From an uncultured Eubacteriales bacterium (lineage in GTDB: Bacteria > Bacillota > Clostridia > Christensenellales > Aristaeellaceae), in NCBI GenBank assembly GCA_902799045.1, contig CADBZH010000011.1:182434-219610 (forward strand): DNA of 37,177 nucleotides, read 5' to 3'. This document shows positions 1 to 7,126 of this stretch, piece after piece. Position 1 is the first letter of the stretch, and the number at the start of each line of letters is the position of its first letter. The translations under genes were made by a program, and so were the position numbers. The notes beneath the pieces are model-generated. The model was given only the letters and a program-made list of their open reading frames with translations. It did not search any database and was not told where the DNA came from.

Positions 1-646
1 CCACCTTGGCCAGCACCGTGCCCTGCAGCGTGTTGCCCAGCACCTGGGTCAGCACCACGCTCAGAAGCACCACCATCAGCGTGTCCGGCAGGGAGTAGAT
101 GATGTCGACGATGCGCATCATCACCATGTCCACCTTCCCGCCGAAATAGCCGGATATGGAGCCGTAGAGCAAGCCGATCACCAGCACGATCAGGCTCGCG
201 AACAGGCCCACCACCAGCGACACCCGGGCGCCGTAGAGCACGCGGATGAAGTAGTCGCGGCACAGCTCGTCCGTGCCGAAGATGTGGGGGAAAACCTTCG
301 TGCCCTCCTCCATGGCCTTCAGCTCGTTCTTGGAATAGGTGAACGGCGCCAGGTTCTTGGCCGTCTTGTCGCGCTTGCCGTTCACGGTGATCATCTGCTC
401 GTAGCTGTAGGGATAGAACATCGGCACGATGACGATCGTCAGCACCAGGCACAGCAGCACCACCAGGCTGATCATCGCCAGCGGGTTCCTGCGCAGCTTG
501 CGCATGCCGTCGCGAAAGAACGTGGTGGATTCCCGCATCGTCTCGTGCTGGGCCTTCTCGTCCTCCGAAGCCTTCTCGAATTTCTTCAGGTCAATCTGCA
601 GGCTGAGGAGGTTTTTCTTCGGGAGCTTGTCCGCGTTGTAGGTCAT
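1..646 (-). CDS. OppC/DppC-type ABC transporter permease (3' part outside window)
   Basis: Inner-membrane permease subunit of an oligopeptide/dipeptide-type ABC importer (nickel/peptide/oligosaccharide family). Read on the minus strand from ATG at 646, behind a GAGGAGG-type ribosome-binding site that overlaps the end of the oppB-like gene. The first 60 residues are cytoplasmic and charged; a membrane segment follows at the RRNPLAMISLVVLLCLVL stretch, then a periplasm-type region and the family signature GTDELCRDYFIRVLYGAR before a second helix. About 215 codons are visible; the EAA loop that contacts the ATPase lies beyond the window edge. It forms a heterodimeric channel with the gene at 660-1571. 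The substrate cannot be told: OppC-like permeases carry peptides, sugars or metals, and the neighbouring glycosidases only hint at sugars. Confidence 0.9.
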   Translation of the reverse strand, partial: MTYNADKLPKKNLLSLQIDLKKFEKASEDEKAQHETMRESTTFFRDGMRKLRRNPLAMISLVVLLCLVLTIVIVPMFYPYSYEQMITVNGKRDKTAKNLAPFTYSKNELKAMEEGTKVFPHIFGTDELCRDYFIRVLYGARVSLVVGLFASLIVLVIGLLYGSISGYFGGKVDMVMMRIVDIIYSLPDTLMVVLLSVVLTQVLGNTLQGTVLAKV

Positions 647-659
647 GTTCTCCGCCTCC

Positions 660-1571
660 TCAATCAAAGGTAATCTTCGGGTCGACCAGCTTGTACACCA
701 AATCGCTGATCAGCGTGGCCACCACCATCAGCACCGCCAGGAAGATCGTCGTCGCCATGATCAGCGGATAGTCCTGGTTGTTGATGCTGCGCACGAACTC
801 CGTGCCCAGGCCGCCGATCGTGAACACCGTCTCCACCACCATGGAGCCGGTCAGGATGCCGGCGATCATCGGGCCGACATAGGTGATGACCGGGATCAGC
901 GCGTTCCTCAGCGCGTGCTTGAAGATCACGAAGCTGTCCCGCACGCCCTTGGCCCGGGCGGTGCGGATGTAGTCCTGGCCCAGCACGTCCAGCATCGAGG
1001 ACTTGGTGAGTCGGGTGATGTAGCTCATCGGATACAGCATCAGCGAGATCACCGGCAGCACGTAGCTCGGGCTGTTGGCGTTGAACACGCCCACCCACTT
1101 CAGCGTCAGCGCGAACACCAGCAGCAGAATCGTCGCCAGTATGAAGCTGGGCACCGACACGAACAGCGTCGTCAGGAAGATGATCAGCCGGTCCGGCCAC
1201 TTGTTGCGGCACAGCGCCGCCACGGAGCCCAGGATCAGCCCGAACACGATCGCGAAGCCCGCCGCCATGCCGCCCAGCTTGGCGGACACGGCAAACTTCT
1301 CCCCGATGATCTGGGAGATCTCGCGCCCGGTCTTCAGCGAAATGCCGAAATCCCCCCGGGCAAGGTTGCCCAGGTAGATGATGAACTGCTGCCCCACGGG
1401 CTTGTCCAGGTTGAAGCGGGCCTCCAGCGCCGCCTGCACCGCGGGATCGGGGGCCTTCTCCTTCGAGAAGGGGCCGCCGGGGATGGCGTTCATGGCAAAG
1501 AACGTGACCGCCGCGATGATGAACACGGTGACCACGGCCAGCAGAACGCGCTTGACGGTGTACTTGAGCAT
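660..1571 (-). CDS. OppB/DppB-type ABC transporter permease
   Basis: Partner permease of the importer. Its 303 residues match the usual OppB/DppB length (about 305-310). An N-terminal helix (MLKYTVKRVLLAVVTVF) is followed by an extracytoplasmic loop with PGGPF, then five further membrane segments. The ATPase-contacting EAA motif is DYIRTARAKG at about residues 200-209. I chose ATG at 1571 because AAAGG lies 9 bases upstream; the TTG nine bases earlier touches the AAAGG and is unlikely. It is the first gene of a minus-strand operon with the oppC-like gene 13 bases downstream. The binding protein and ATPases are not in the window and may lie beyond position 1. Confidence 0.93.
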   Translation of the reverse strand: MLKYTVKRVLLAVVTVFIIAAVTFFAMNAIPGGPFSKEKAPDPAVQAALEARFNLDKPVGQQFIIYLGNLARGDFGISLKTGREISQIIGEKFAVSAKLGGMAAGFAIVFGLILGSVAALCRNKWPDRLIIFLTTLFVSVPSFILATILLLVFALTLKWVGVFNANSPSYVLPVISLMLYPMSYITRLTKSSMLDVLGQDYIRTARAKGVRDSFVIFKHALRNALIPVITYVGPMIAGILTGSMVVETVFTIGGLGTEFVRSINNQDYPLIMATTIFLAVLMVVATLISDLVYKLVDPKITFD

Positions 1572-1694
1572 TGAAAACAACCTTTCTTTACTCGCGGGGC
1601 GGATGCCGGCGCGCGCGAAATATCGCTCTCGCCTGCTTTTTGAATCTTACCGTACAATAAAATGCAGGATAGCCCCTTTTTAATGCTGAAAATA

Positions 1695-1723
1695 ATTATA
1701 TCACAATCCATTTGCAAAGTCTA
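1695..1723 (-). promoter_or_regulatory. Probable sigma-A promoter of the oppBC-like operon
   Basis: On the minus strand TAGACT (1723-1718) and TATAAT (1700-1695) are separated by 17 bases. The -10 is perfect and the -35 matches 4 of 6 bases. The untranslated leader to the ATG at 1571 would be about 115 bases. Confidence 0.55.
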
Positions 1724-1858
1724 CTGCTTCAGCGGTTCAAATTGCGTTACTATGGTAAAAAGTTTGCGCTTCGCGTAACCGTTTCGGCCTTCTCCCCCGC
1801 CACACCGTGCGCTTTCCCCTCCCGGCAAATGACGTCCGTCGGATTCGCGTCGCACCAG

Positions 1859-1899
1859 CGTCATTGCGAGGCCGCTGGCCGTGGCAATCCGGTCTCCCG
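1859..1899. repeat. Short dispersed palindromic repeat (CGTCATTGCGAG...TGGCAATCCG type)
   Basis: The stretch starts CGTCATTGCGAG and ends GTGGCAATCCGG with an internal ATTGC/GCAAT and GGCC/GGCC pairing around GCT. This resembles a short repetitive element seen between genes in many unrelated bacterial genomes. It lies in the 430-base gap between the divergent oppB-like and GH42 genes; the rest of that gap holds the two promoters and pyrimidine-rich sequence, and I see no gene in it. Confidence 0.5.
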
Positions 1900-1940
1900 G
1901 CAAACTCCAACTCCGCTCTCCTCTCTCCCCCTTTTTCCCC

Positions 1941-1969
1941 TTGCCAATTCTTCCGTCATGTTTTATAAT
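1941..1969 (+). promoter_or_regulatory. Sigma-A promoter of the GH42 gene
   Basis: TTGCCA at 1941-1946 and TATAAT at 1964-1969 with a 17-base spacer. Transcription would begin near 1976, about 27 bases before the ATG at 2003. Confidence 0.75.
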
Positions 1970-2002
1970 TCCCATAGCACATATATAATGGAGGAAGCCC
2001 CC

Positions 2003-3994
2003 ATGCCCACACTGAACCTGCCCTTTCTGGGCCACGGCGCCGACTACAACCCGGACCAGTGGCGCGACCGCCCGGACATCCTGGAGGAGGATGTTCGCCT
2101 GATGAAGCTGGCGGGCTGCAACCTGATGAGCGTCGGCATCTTTTCCTGGACCGCGCTGGAGCCGGAGGAGGGCCGCTACGACTTCGACTGGCTGGAAGCC
2201 GTGCTGGACCGACTGCACGGCGCGGGCGTCTCCGTGTTCCTCGCCACGCCCAGCGGCGCGCGCCCCGCGTGGATGAGTCAAAAGTACCCGGAGGTGCTGC
2301 GGGTGCGTGCCGACGGGCTGCGCAACTTCCACGGCGAACGCCACAACCACTGCTTCACCTCCCCCGTCTACCGGGGCTTCGTGGGCCGGATGAACGCCGC
2401 CCTGGCCGGGCGCTTCGGGCATCACCCGGCGGTGGTGGGCTGGCACATCTCCAACGAATACAGCGGCGAGTGCCACTGCGAGCTGTGCCAGGCTGCCTTC
2501 CGCGATTTCCTGAAGGCGGAATACGGCACGCTGGATGCGCTGAACGCCGCCTGGTGGACCGGCTTCTGGAGCAAGACCTACACCGACTGGTCACAGCTTC
2601 GCAGCCCGTCGCCGATGGGCGAGGGCGCGCTGCACGGGCTGAACCTGGCCTGGCAGCGCTTCTGCACCCGCCAGACCGCCGACTTCATCCGCGCCGAGGC
2701 CGCGCCGCTGCGCCGGCTGACGCCCGATCTGCCCGTCACCACCAACCTGATGGAGCTGTTCGGCCAGCTGAACTACTTCGAACTGGCGAAGGAGCTGGAT
2801 TTCGCCAGCTACGACAGCTATCCCGCCTGGCACACGGCAAGCGACGAGTGGATCGCCGACGTCGCGGCCTTCAACTACGACCTGATGCGCTGCCTGAAGC
2901 AGCGCCCCTTCGCGCTGATGGAATCCACGCCCAGCCAGGTCAACTGGCAGAGCGTTTGCAAGCTGAAGAAGCCCGGCATGCACCTCCTGTCCTGCATGCA
3001 GGCGCTGGCCCACGGCGCGGACACGATCCAGTACTTTCAGTGGCGCAAGAGCCGCGGCGGCAGCGAGAAGTTCCACGGCGCGGTGGTGGACCACGTCGGC
3101 CACGAGCACACCCGCACCTTCCGAGACGTCGCGCAGGTGGGCGACGCCCTGAAAAAGCTGGACGGCGTGCGCGGCACCATGCCCCGGGTGGACGTGGCGC
3201 TGATCTGCGACACCGAAAACCGCTGGGCCGTGGAGGATTGCCAGGGTCCCCGCCGGAATCTCGGCTATATCCCCACGGTGCTGGAGCACTACCGGGCGCT
3301 GAGCCGACGCGGCGTGAACATCGACGTGATCGATTCCACCTGTGATTTCTCCGGCTACCGGCTGATCGCCGCCCCGATGCTCTACATGCTCCGCCCCGGC
3401 GTGGCCGGGCGCCTGGACGCCTTCGTCCGAAACGGCGGCGTGCTGGTCTGCACCGCCATGACCGGCCGCGCCGACCGGGACGACCTGTGCTTCCTCGGCG
3501 GCTTCCCCGGCCCGCTGCGCGACACGCTGGGCGTCTGGATCGAGGAGGTGGACGCCCTGGCGGACGGGGAGACCCAGTCCGTCGCCTTTGACGGCGTCGA
3601 ATACACCTGCTCGACCCTCTGCGACCTGATCCACGCCGGGACCGCCCGGGTGCTGGGCGCCTACGCCAGCGATTTCTACGCCGGCCGGCCCTGCGTCACC
3701 CGCAACGATTTGGGCGACGGCGCGGCTTACTACATCGCCACCCGTCCCGACGCCGACTTCCTGGACGCCTTCTACCGCGCCGCCTTCGAACGCGCGGGCA
3801 TCGCTTCGCTGGTCGGCGGCCTGCCCCGGGGCGTGCAGGTCACCCGCCGCGGCGACGCGCTGTTCGCCATGAACTTCTCCGGCGGGCCCTGCACCGTCAC
3901 GCTGCCGGAGGGCGTCGACGCCCTCACCGGCGAACGCGTCGGGGGCGAAACCCCGCTGGGCCTGTACGGGGTCCGGGTCGTCAGGCTGCCGTAG
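2003..3994 (+). CDS. GH42 family beta-galactosidase
   Basis: Retaining beta-galactosidase of glycoside hydrolase family 42, 663 residues, which is the usual length. It hydrolyses terminal beta-D-galactosides such as lactose or plant/host galacto-oligosaccharides. No signal peptide is seen, so it should be cytoplasmic and act on imported oligosaccharides. The TIM barrel begins with GADYNPDQW; the acid/base is Glu152 in HISNEYSGECHC and the nucleophile Glu307 in ALMESTPSQVNW. Cysteines in GECHCELC fit the zinc-binding cluster common in the family. The C-terminal part is the trimerisation and small beta domain. ATG 2003 follows GGAGGAAG at the right distance; the longer upstream reading frame has neither SD nor conserved sequence. 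It is divergent from an importer operon that may feed it, which is inference. Confidence 0.95.
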   Translation: MPTLNLPFLGHGADYNPDQWRDRPDILEEDVRLMKLAGCNLMSVGIFSWTALEPEEGRYDFDWLEAVLDRLHGAGVSVFLATPSGARPAWMSQKYPEVLRVRADGLRNFHGERHNHCFTSPVYRGFVGRMNAALAGRFGHHPAVVGWHISNEYSGECHCELCQAAFRDFLKAEYGTLDALNAAWWTGFWSKTYTDWSQLRSPSPMGEGALHGLNLAWQRFCTRQTADFIRAEAAPLRRLTPDLPVTTNLMELFGQLNYFELAKELDFASYDSYPAWHTASDEWIADVAAFNYDLMRCLKQRPFALMESTPSQVNWQSVCKLKKPGMHLLSCMQALAHGADTIQYFQWRKSRGGSEKFHGAVVDHVGHEHTRTFRDVAQVGDALKKLDGVRGTMPRVDVALICDTENRWAVEDCQGPRRNLGYIPTVLEHYRALSRRGVNIDVIDSTCDFSGYRLIAAPMLYMLRPGVAGRLDAFVRNGGVLVCTAMTGRADRDDLCFLGGFPGPLRDTLGVWIEEVDALADGETQSVAFDGVEYTCSTLCDLIHAGTARVLGAYASDFYAGRPCVTRNDLGDGAAYYIATRPDADFLDAFYRAAFERAGIASLVGGLPRGVQVTRRGDALFAMNFSGGPCTVTLPEGVDALTGERVGGETPLGLYGVRVVRLP

Positions 3995-4019
3995 CTTCGT
4001 CCCCCGGCGTTTCACCCCC

Positions 4020-4152
4020 TAGAGTGTGTTTCTAAAATCCCTGAAGCGCATTTTCGGCGTTTTTGACTGCATTTCTGTGTTGCTTTTCCTCGACTTGCAA
4101 CCAGTAAGCCTTCGGAAAAACTGCATCTCCCGGGATTTAGAAACACACTCTA
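4020..4152. repeat. Imperfect palindromic repeat element, copy A (complete)
   Basis: Terminal inverted repeats TAGAGTGTGTTTCTAAA(A)TCCC at 4020-4041 and its complement at 4132-4152 enclose a core with GAAGCGCATTTTCGG, TGCATTTCTGTGTTGC and GACTTGCAACCAG. The same blocks recur at 12867, 20227, 21837 and 36999. It lies 25 bases after the GH42 stop and just before the thrS promoter. No open reading frame or transposase is present, so it is a non-autonomous repeat that may also fold and end transcription. Confidence 0.85.
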
Positions 4153-4170
4153 ACTACTCCCGAATTTAAT

Positions 4171-4199
4171 TTGACATATTCCCTGCGACGTGCTACAAT
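4171..4199 (+). promoter_or_regulatory. Sigma-A promoter of the thrS T-box transcript
   Basis: TTGACA at 4171-4176, 17-base spacer, TACAAT at 4194-4199. Transcription should start near 4206, directly upstream of the T-box leader. Confidence 0.85.
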
Positions 4200-4205
4200 C
4201 AAGCC

Positions 4206-4425
4206 AACCGATCAGAAGACGGGGAACACGTTCCGCGAAGGGCGCGCAAGAGAGCAGGGGTCAACGGCTGAAAGCCCCCGCCGCAGGCCGCCGCGGGATA
4301 CCAGCCCCCGATGACAGGCGTTTCGCGCGCGTTACTGCGCGGCAAAGCGACGGCGCAGGCCGCCAGCAGGGTGGAACCACGGATGTACGCACGTCCGTCC
4401 CGGCATGGGACGGACGTGTTTTTAT
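4206..4425 (+). promoter_or_regulatory. T-box leader (threonine) controlling thrS
   Basis: A tRNA-sensing leader that lets transcription continue when uncharged tRNA-Thr accumulates. Seen in sequence: the stem I signature AGAGAGC...GGCTGAAAGCCCC (about 4250-4278), a plausible specifier ACC (4300-4302, a Thr codon followed by a purine) and the T-box itself, AGGGTGGAACCACGG at 4368-4382. The UGGA at 4372-4375 would pair with the tRNA acceptor end 5'-UCCA-3', that is with a U discriminator as expected for tRNA-Thr. A perfect terminator hairpin follows. The specifier assignment is by eye and by the downstream gene. Confidence 0.92.
4390..4424 (+). terminator. Intrinsic terminator of the thrS T-box
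   Basis: CACGTCCGTCCC (4390-4401), loop GGCAT, GGGACGGACGTG (4407-4418), then TTTTTAT. The T-box sequence just upstream could pair with its left arm region to form the competing antiterminator. Confidence 0.9.
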
Positions 4426-4465
4426 ATCAAAACCCAGTCTGATCATCATAAAGGAGTGTATCTGA

Positions 4466-6355
4466 ATGGATCGCGAACAGTTTAACGAAGTCTACCGCCA
4501 CTCGCTGGCCCACATTCTCGCCAAGGCCGTGATGGAGATCTTCGGCCGGGAGAACGTGCAGATCGCCATCGGCCCGCAGATCGCCGACGGCATGTACTAT
4601 GATTTCCTGCTGCCCCGGGGCATCTCCACCGAGGATTTCCCCGCCATCGAGCAGAAGATGAAGGAGATCATGAAGCGCAAGGAGGCCTGGAAGCGCCAGG
4701 AGGTCACCAAGGAAGAGGCGCTGGAGATCTTCAAGGGCCAGAAGTACAAGGAAGAGCTGATCAACGACCTTCCCGAGGGCGAGACCATCACCGTGTACTG
4801 GACCGGCGACGACTTTGTGGACCTGTGCCGCGGCCCTCACGTGGAAAATTCCGCGGAGCTGCTGTCCGTCGCCTACAAGATCCGCGCCGTCTCCAGCGCC
4901 TACTGGCGCGGCGACGAGAAGCGCGATTCCCTGCAGCGCGTCTACGTCTACGCCTTCCCGGACCAGCAGCAGCTGAAGGCCCACCTGGCCATGATCAAGG
5001 AGGCCCAGGAGCGCGACCACAAAAAGATCGGCAAGGAGCTGGATCTGTTCATGTTTGACGAGACGGCCCCCGGCATGCCCTACTGGCTGCCCCGCGGCTG
5101 GATCCTCTACCAGACGCTGCTGGCCTACTCCCGCAAGCTGCAGGCCAGGCACGGCTACACCGAGATCTCCGCGCCCCTGATCAACAAGAAGAAGCTGTGG
5201 ATGATCTCCGGCCACTGGGCCCACTACCAGAACAACATGTTCATGGTGCCGGGCCTGGAGGGCTTCGTCTCCGCCGACGCCGAGATCCCCGGCATCCTGG
5301 AAAACCCGATGGACGGCCTGGACGAGACGGCCACCGTGTGCCTGGAGAAGGGCGCGCCGGTGTTCAACCGCGACGCGGACGACACCATGGGCGCCAAGCC
5401 GATGAACTGCCCCAACGCCATGATGACCTACAAGCGCACGCTGCACTCCTACAAGGAGCTGCCCATCCGCTACAGCGAGTATGACGTGCTGCACCGCAAG
5501 GAGAAGTCCGGCCAGATGAACGGCCTGTTCCGCGTGCAGGAATTCCGCCAGGACGACGACCACACCTTCGTCATGGAGAGCCAGATCGAGGACGAGATCG
5601 CCGACATCATCGCCATCGCCGACGAGATCTACGCCACCTTCGGCGTCAGCTACCGGGCCGAGTTCTCCACCCGCCCGGAGGACTTCATGGGCGATATCGA
5701 GGTGTGGAACCGCGCCGAGGCGGCCCTGAAGAAGATCCTGGACAAGAAGTACGGCGAGGGCCAGTACGAGATCAACGAGGGCGACGGCGCGTTCTACGGC
5801 CCGAAGATCGACCTGCAGATCAAGGACGCCCTGGGCCGCGAATGGCAGTGCGGCACCATCCAGCTGGACTTCCAGCTGCCCCACAACTTCGGCCTCACCT
5901 ACGTGGACGCCGACGGCAGCCTGAAGCAGCCCGTGGTGCTCCATCGCGCGCTGTACGGCTCGCTGGAGCGCTTCATCGGCATCATCATCGAAAACTTCAA
6001 GGGCTCCTTCCCCTTCTGGCTCAGCCCCTACCAGGTGGCCGTGGTGCCGATCCGTCCCGAGCACAACGATTACGCCCGCAAGGTGGCCGAGCGCCTGGAG
6101 GACGAGGGCATCCGCGTGGAGGCCGATTACGCCGACGTGAACATGAACACGAAGATCAAGTTCTTCAAGACCATGAAGGATCCCTACATCATCGTGGTCG
6201 GCGACAAGGAAGCCGCCGAGAACACCGTGTCCATCACCGTGCGCGGCCAGAAGCAGCAGCTGCACGACGTGCCGCTTGAGACGCTGGTGAAAATGTGCAA
6301 CCGCATGAACGAAACCCGCTGCCTCGACCTGATCGGCGAGATGCCGGAGGAATAA
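4466..6355 (+). CDS. thrS: Threonyl-tRNA synthetase, TGS-less form with an insertion
   Basis: Charges tRNA-Thr with threonine in the cytoplasm. 629 residues. The protein begins directly at the N2 editing domain, with the HxxxH motif at His12-His16 (RHSLAHILA) and CRGPH further on; the N-terminal TGS/N1 domain of about 60 residues is missing. The class II core has the predicted zinc ligands Cys315 (PMNCPN), His366 (DDDHTF) and His493 (VLHRALYGSLERF), and motif 2 around HRKEKSG. Compared with E. coli ThrRS there is an extra stretch of roughly 40 residues between about 262 and 311 (MFMVPG...GAKPMNC), and the usual NCPGH reads NCPNA. The C-terminal anticodon domain is normal. ATG 4466 has AAAGGAG upstream; the preceding 40 bases are the T-box terminator, so no longer start is possible. 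Confidence 0.95.
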   Translation: MDREQFNEVYRHSLAHILAKAVMEIFGRENVQIAIGPQIADGMYYDFLLPRGISTEDFPAIEQKMKEIMKRKEAWKRQEVTKEEALEIFKGQKYKEELINDLPEGETITVYWTGDDFVDLCRGPHVENSAELLSVAYKIRAVSSAYWRGDEKRDSLQRVYVYAFPDQQQLKAHLAMIKEAQERDHKKIGKELDLFMFDETAPGMPYWLPRGWILYQTLLAYSRKLQARHGYTEISAPLINKKKLWMISGHWAHYQNNMFMVPGLEGFVSADAEIPGILENPMDGLDETATVCLEKGAPVFNRDADDTMGAKPMNCPNAMMTYKRTLHSYKELPIRYSEYDVLHRKEKSGQMNGLFRVQEFRQDDDHTFVMESQIEDEIADIIAIADEIYATFGVSYRAEFSTRPEDFMGDIEVWNRAEAALKKILDKKYGEGQYEINEGDGAFYGPKIDLQIKDALGREWQCGTIQLDFQLPHNFGLTYVDADGSLKQPVVLHRALYGSLERFIGIIIENFKGSFPFWLSPYQVAVVPIRPEHNDYARKVAERLEDEGIRVEADYADVNMNTKIKFFKTMKDPYIIVVGDKEAAENTVSITVRGQKQQLHDVPLETLVKMCNRMNETRCLDLIGEMPEE

Positions 6356-6368
6356 GCAGCGCCATAAA

Positions 6369-6404
6369 AACGAGGCTGCCTCATTGCCGGGGCAGCCTCG
6401 TTTC
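6369..6404 (+). terminator. Intrinsic terminator after thrS
   Basis: AACGAGGCTGCC (6369-6380), a 10-base loop and GGCAGCCTCGTT (6391-6402), followed by a short T-poor tail (TTCCGTCTT). The stem is perfect; the weak U-tract lowers certainty. Confidence 0.7.
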
Positions 6405-6479
6405 CGTCTTGGGTTTATTGATCTTCACGTTTTCCTGGGGGATTCAGTCAACTCCCACAGCATTCTGTGAAGCGCCGGT

Positions 6480-7010
6480 TTATTCGGGCTGGATGGAAGC
6501 GGTCACCGCGCCCCACAGCACCGTGGCGTTCTCATCGCCCATCGGCCAGCAGGTCACTTCCAGCACATAGCCGGCTTCGGTGGTGAAGGCGATGCTCAGC
6601 GAGCTCTGCTCGGGAATCTCATAGGTGACGCAGGGCAGGCCGTTCACGGTGCCAAACTCGATCCCGGTCACGCCTTCCTGGGCGGACAGGGACTCGCCAT
6701 ACTCCTCCAGGGTCATGCCGTCCGTATTGACATAGACGACGGACAGCGAAGCGGACTGATCTTCCGGCGCAAAATAGCCGATGAAGCCCTTGTCGATGTC
6801 CTCCTGCGTAAGCTCCCCGGCGACCATGCCATCGGGAATCCAGATCTTCACGGCGATCTCGTCGAAGGTGACGAACTCACCGGTCACGCCGCTGGCTTCC
6901 ATGATCGGCTCAAAGTCCTCCCAGTTCAGGGCGGGAAGTTCCTCGGCCAGAGCCGCGGTCGCGCTCAGCAGCAGGCACAGCGCCATCAGGATGCACAGAA
7001 ACTTTTTCAT
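6480..7010 (-). CDS. Secreted protein of unknown function
   Basis: 176 residues. A clear signal peptide (MKK, hydrophobic core, cleavage after ALA at residue 22) is followed by an acidic mature domain with LPALNWEDFEP, a predicted alpha/beta pattern and the phrase NGLPCVTYEIPEQSSLSIAFTTEAGYVLEVTCWP. Two cysteines could form a disulfide. I do not recognise a catalytic motif; the pattern resembles small exported clostridial proteins of unknown role. ATG 7010 follows AGAGAGG. It lies downstream of, and in the same direction as, the clostripain gene but has its own promoter and is separated from it by 116 bases. Confidence 0.85.
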   Translation of the reverse strand: MKKFLCILMALCLLLSATAALAEELPALNWEDFEPIMEASGVTGEFVTFDEIAVKIWIPDGMVAGELTQEDIDKGFIGYFAPEDQSASLSVVYVNTDGMTLEEYGESLSAQEGVTGIEFGTVNGLPCVTYEIPEQSSLSIAFTTEAGYVLEVTCWPMGDENATVLWGAVTASIQPE

Positions 7011-7056
7011 GGGTTATAACCTCTCTTTCTGATTTGTCCCTTGTGGAACTGAAGCC

Positions 7057-7085
7057 ATTATAATCCCATCTCCCGAAGCTGTATA
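7057..7085 (-). promoter_or_regulatory. Probable promoter of the small secreted protein gene
   Basis: Minus strand: TATACA (7085-7080), 17 bases, TATAAT (7062-7057). The -10 is perfect and the -35 is partial. Confidence 0.5.
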
Positions 7086-7126
7086 CTGTCCTTTGGTACA
7101 GGTTTGGCCTCTCGTCCGAACCTATC

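Noticed and set aside
1712-2002. N-terminal extension of the GH42 protein
   Set aside because: The region contains the promoter and a dispersed repeat; ATG 2003 has the SD and the family start.
4020-4152. Insertion sequence with transposase
   Set aside because: The inverted repeats enclose only about 90 bases with no reading frame.
4427-6265. A 612-codon minus-strand frame opposite thrS
   Set aside because: The sense strand encodes a complete ThrRS with its T-box; the antisense product is a Leu/Val/His-rich shadow.
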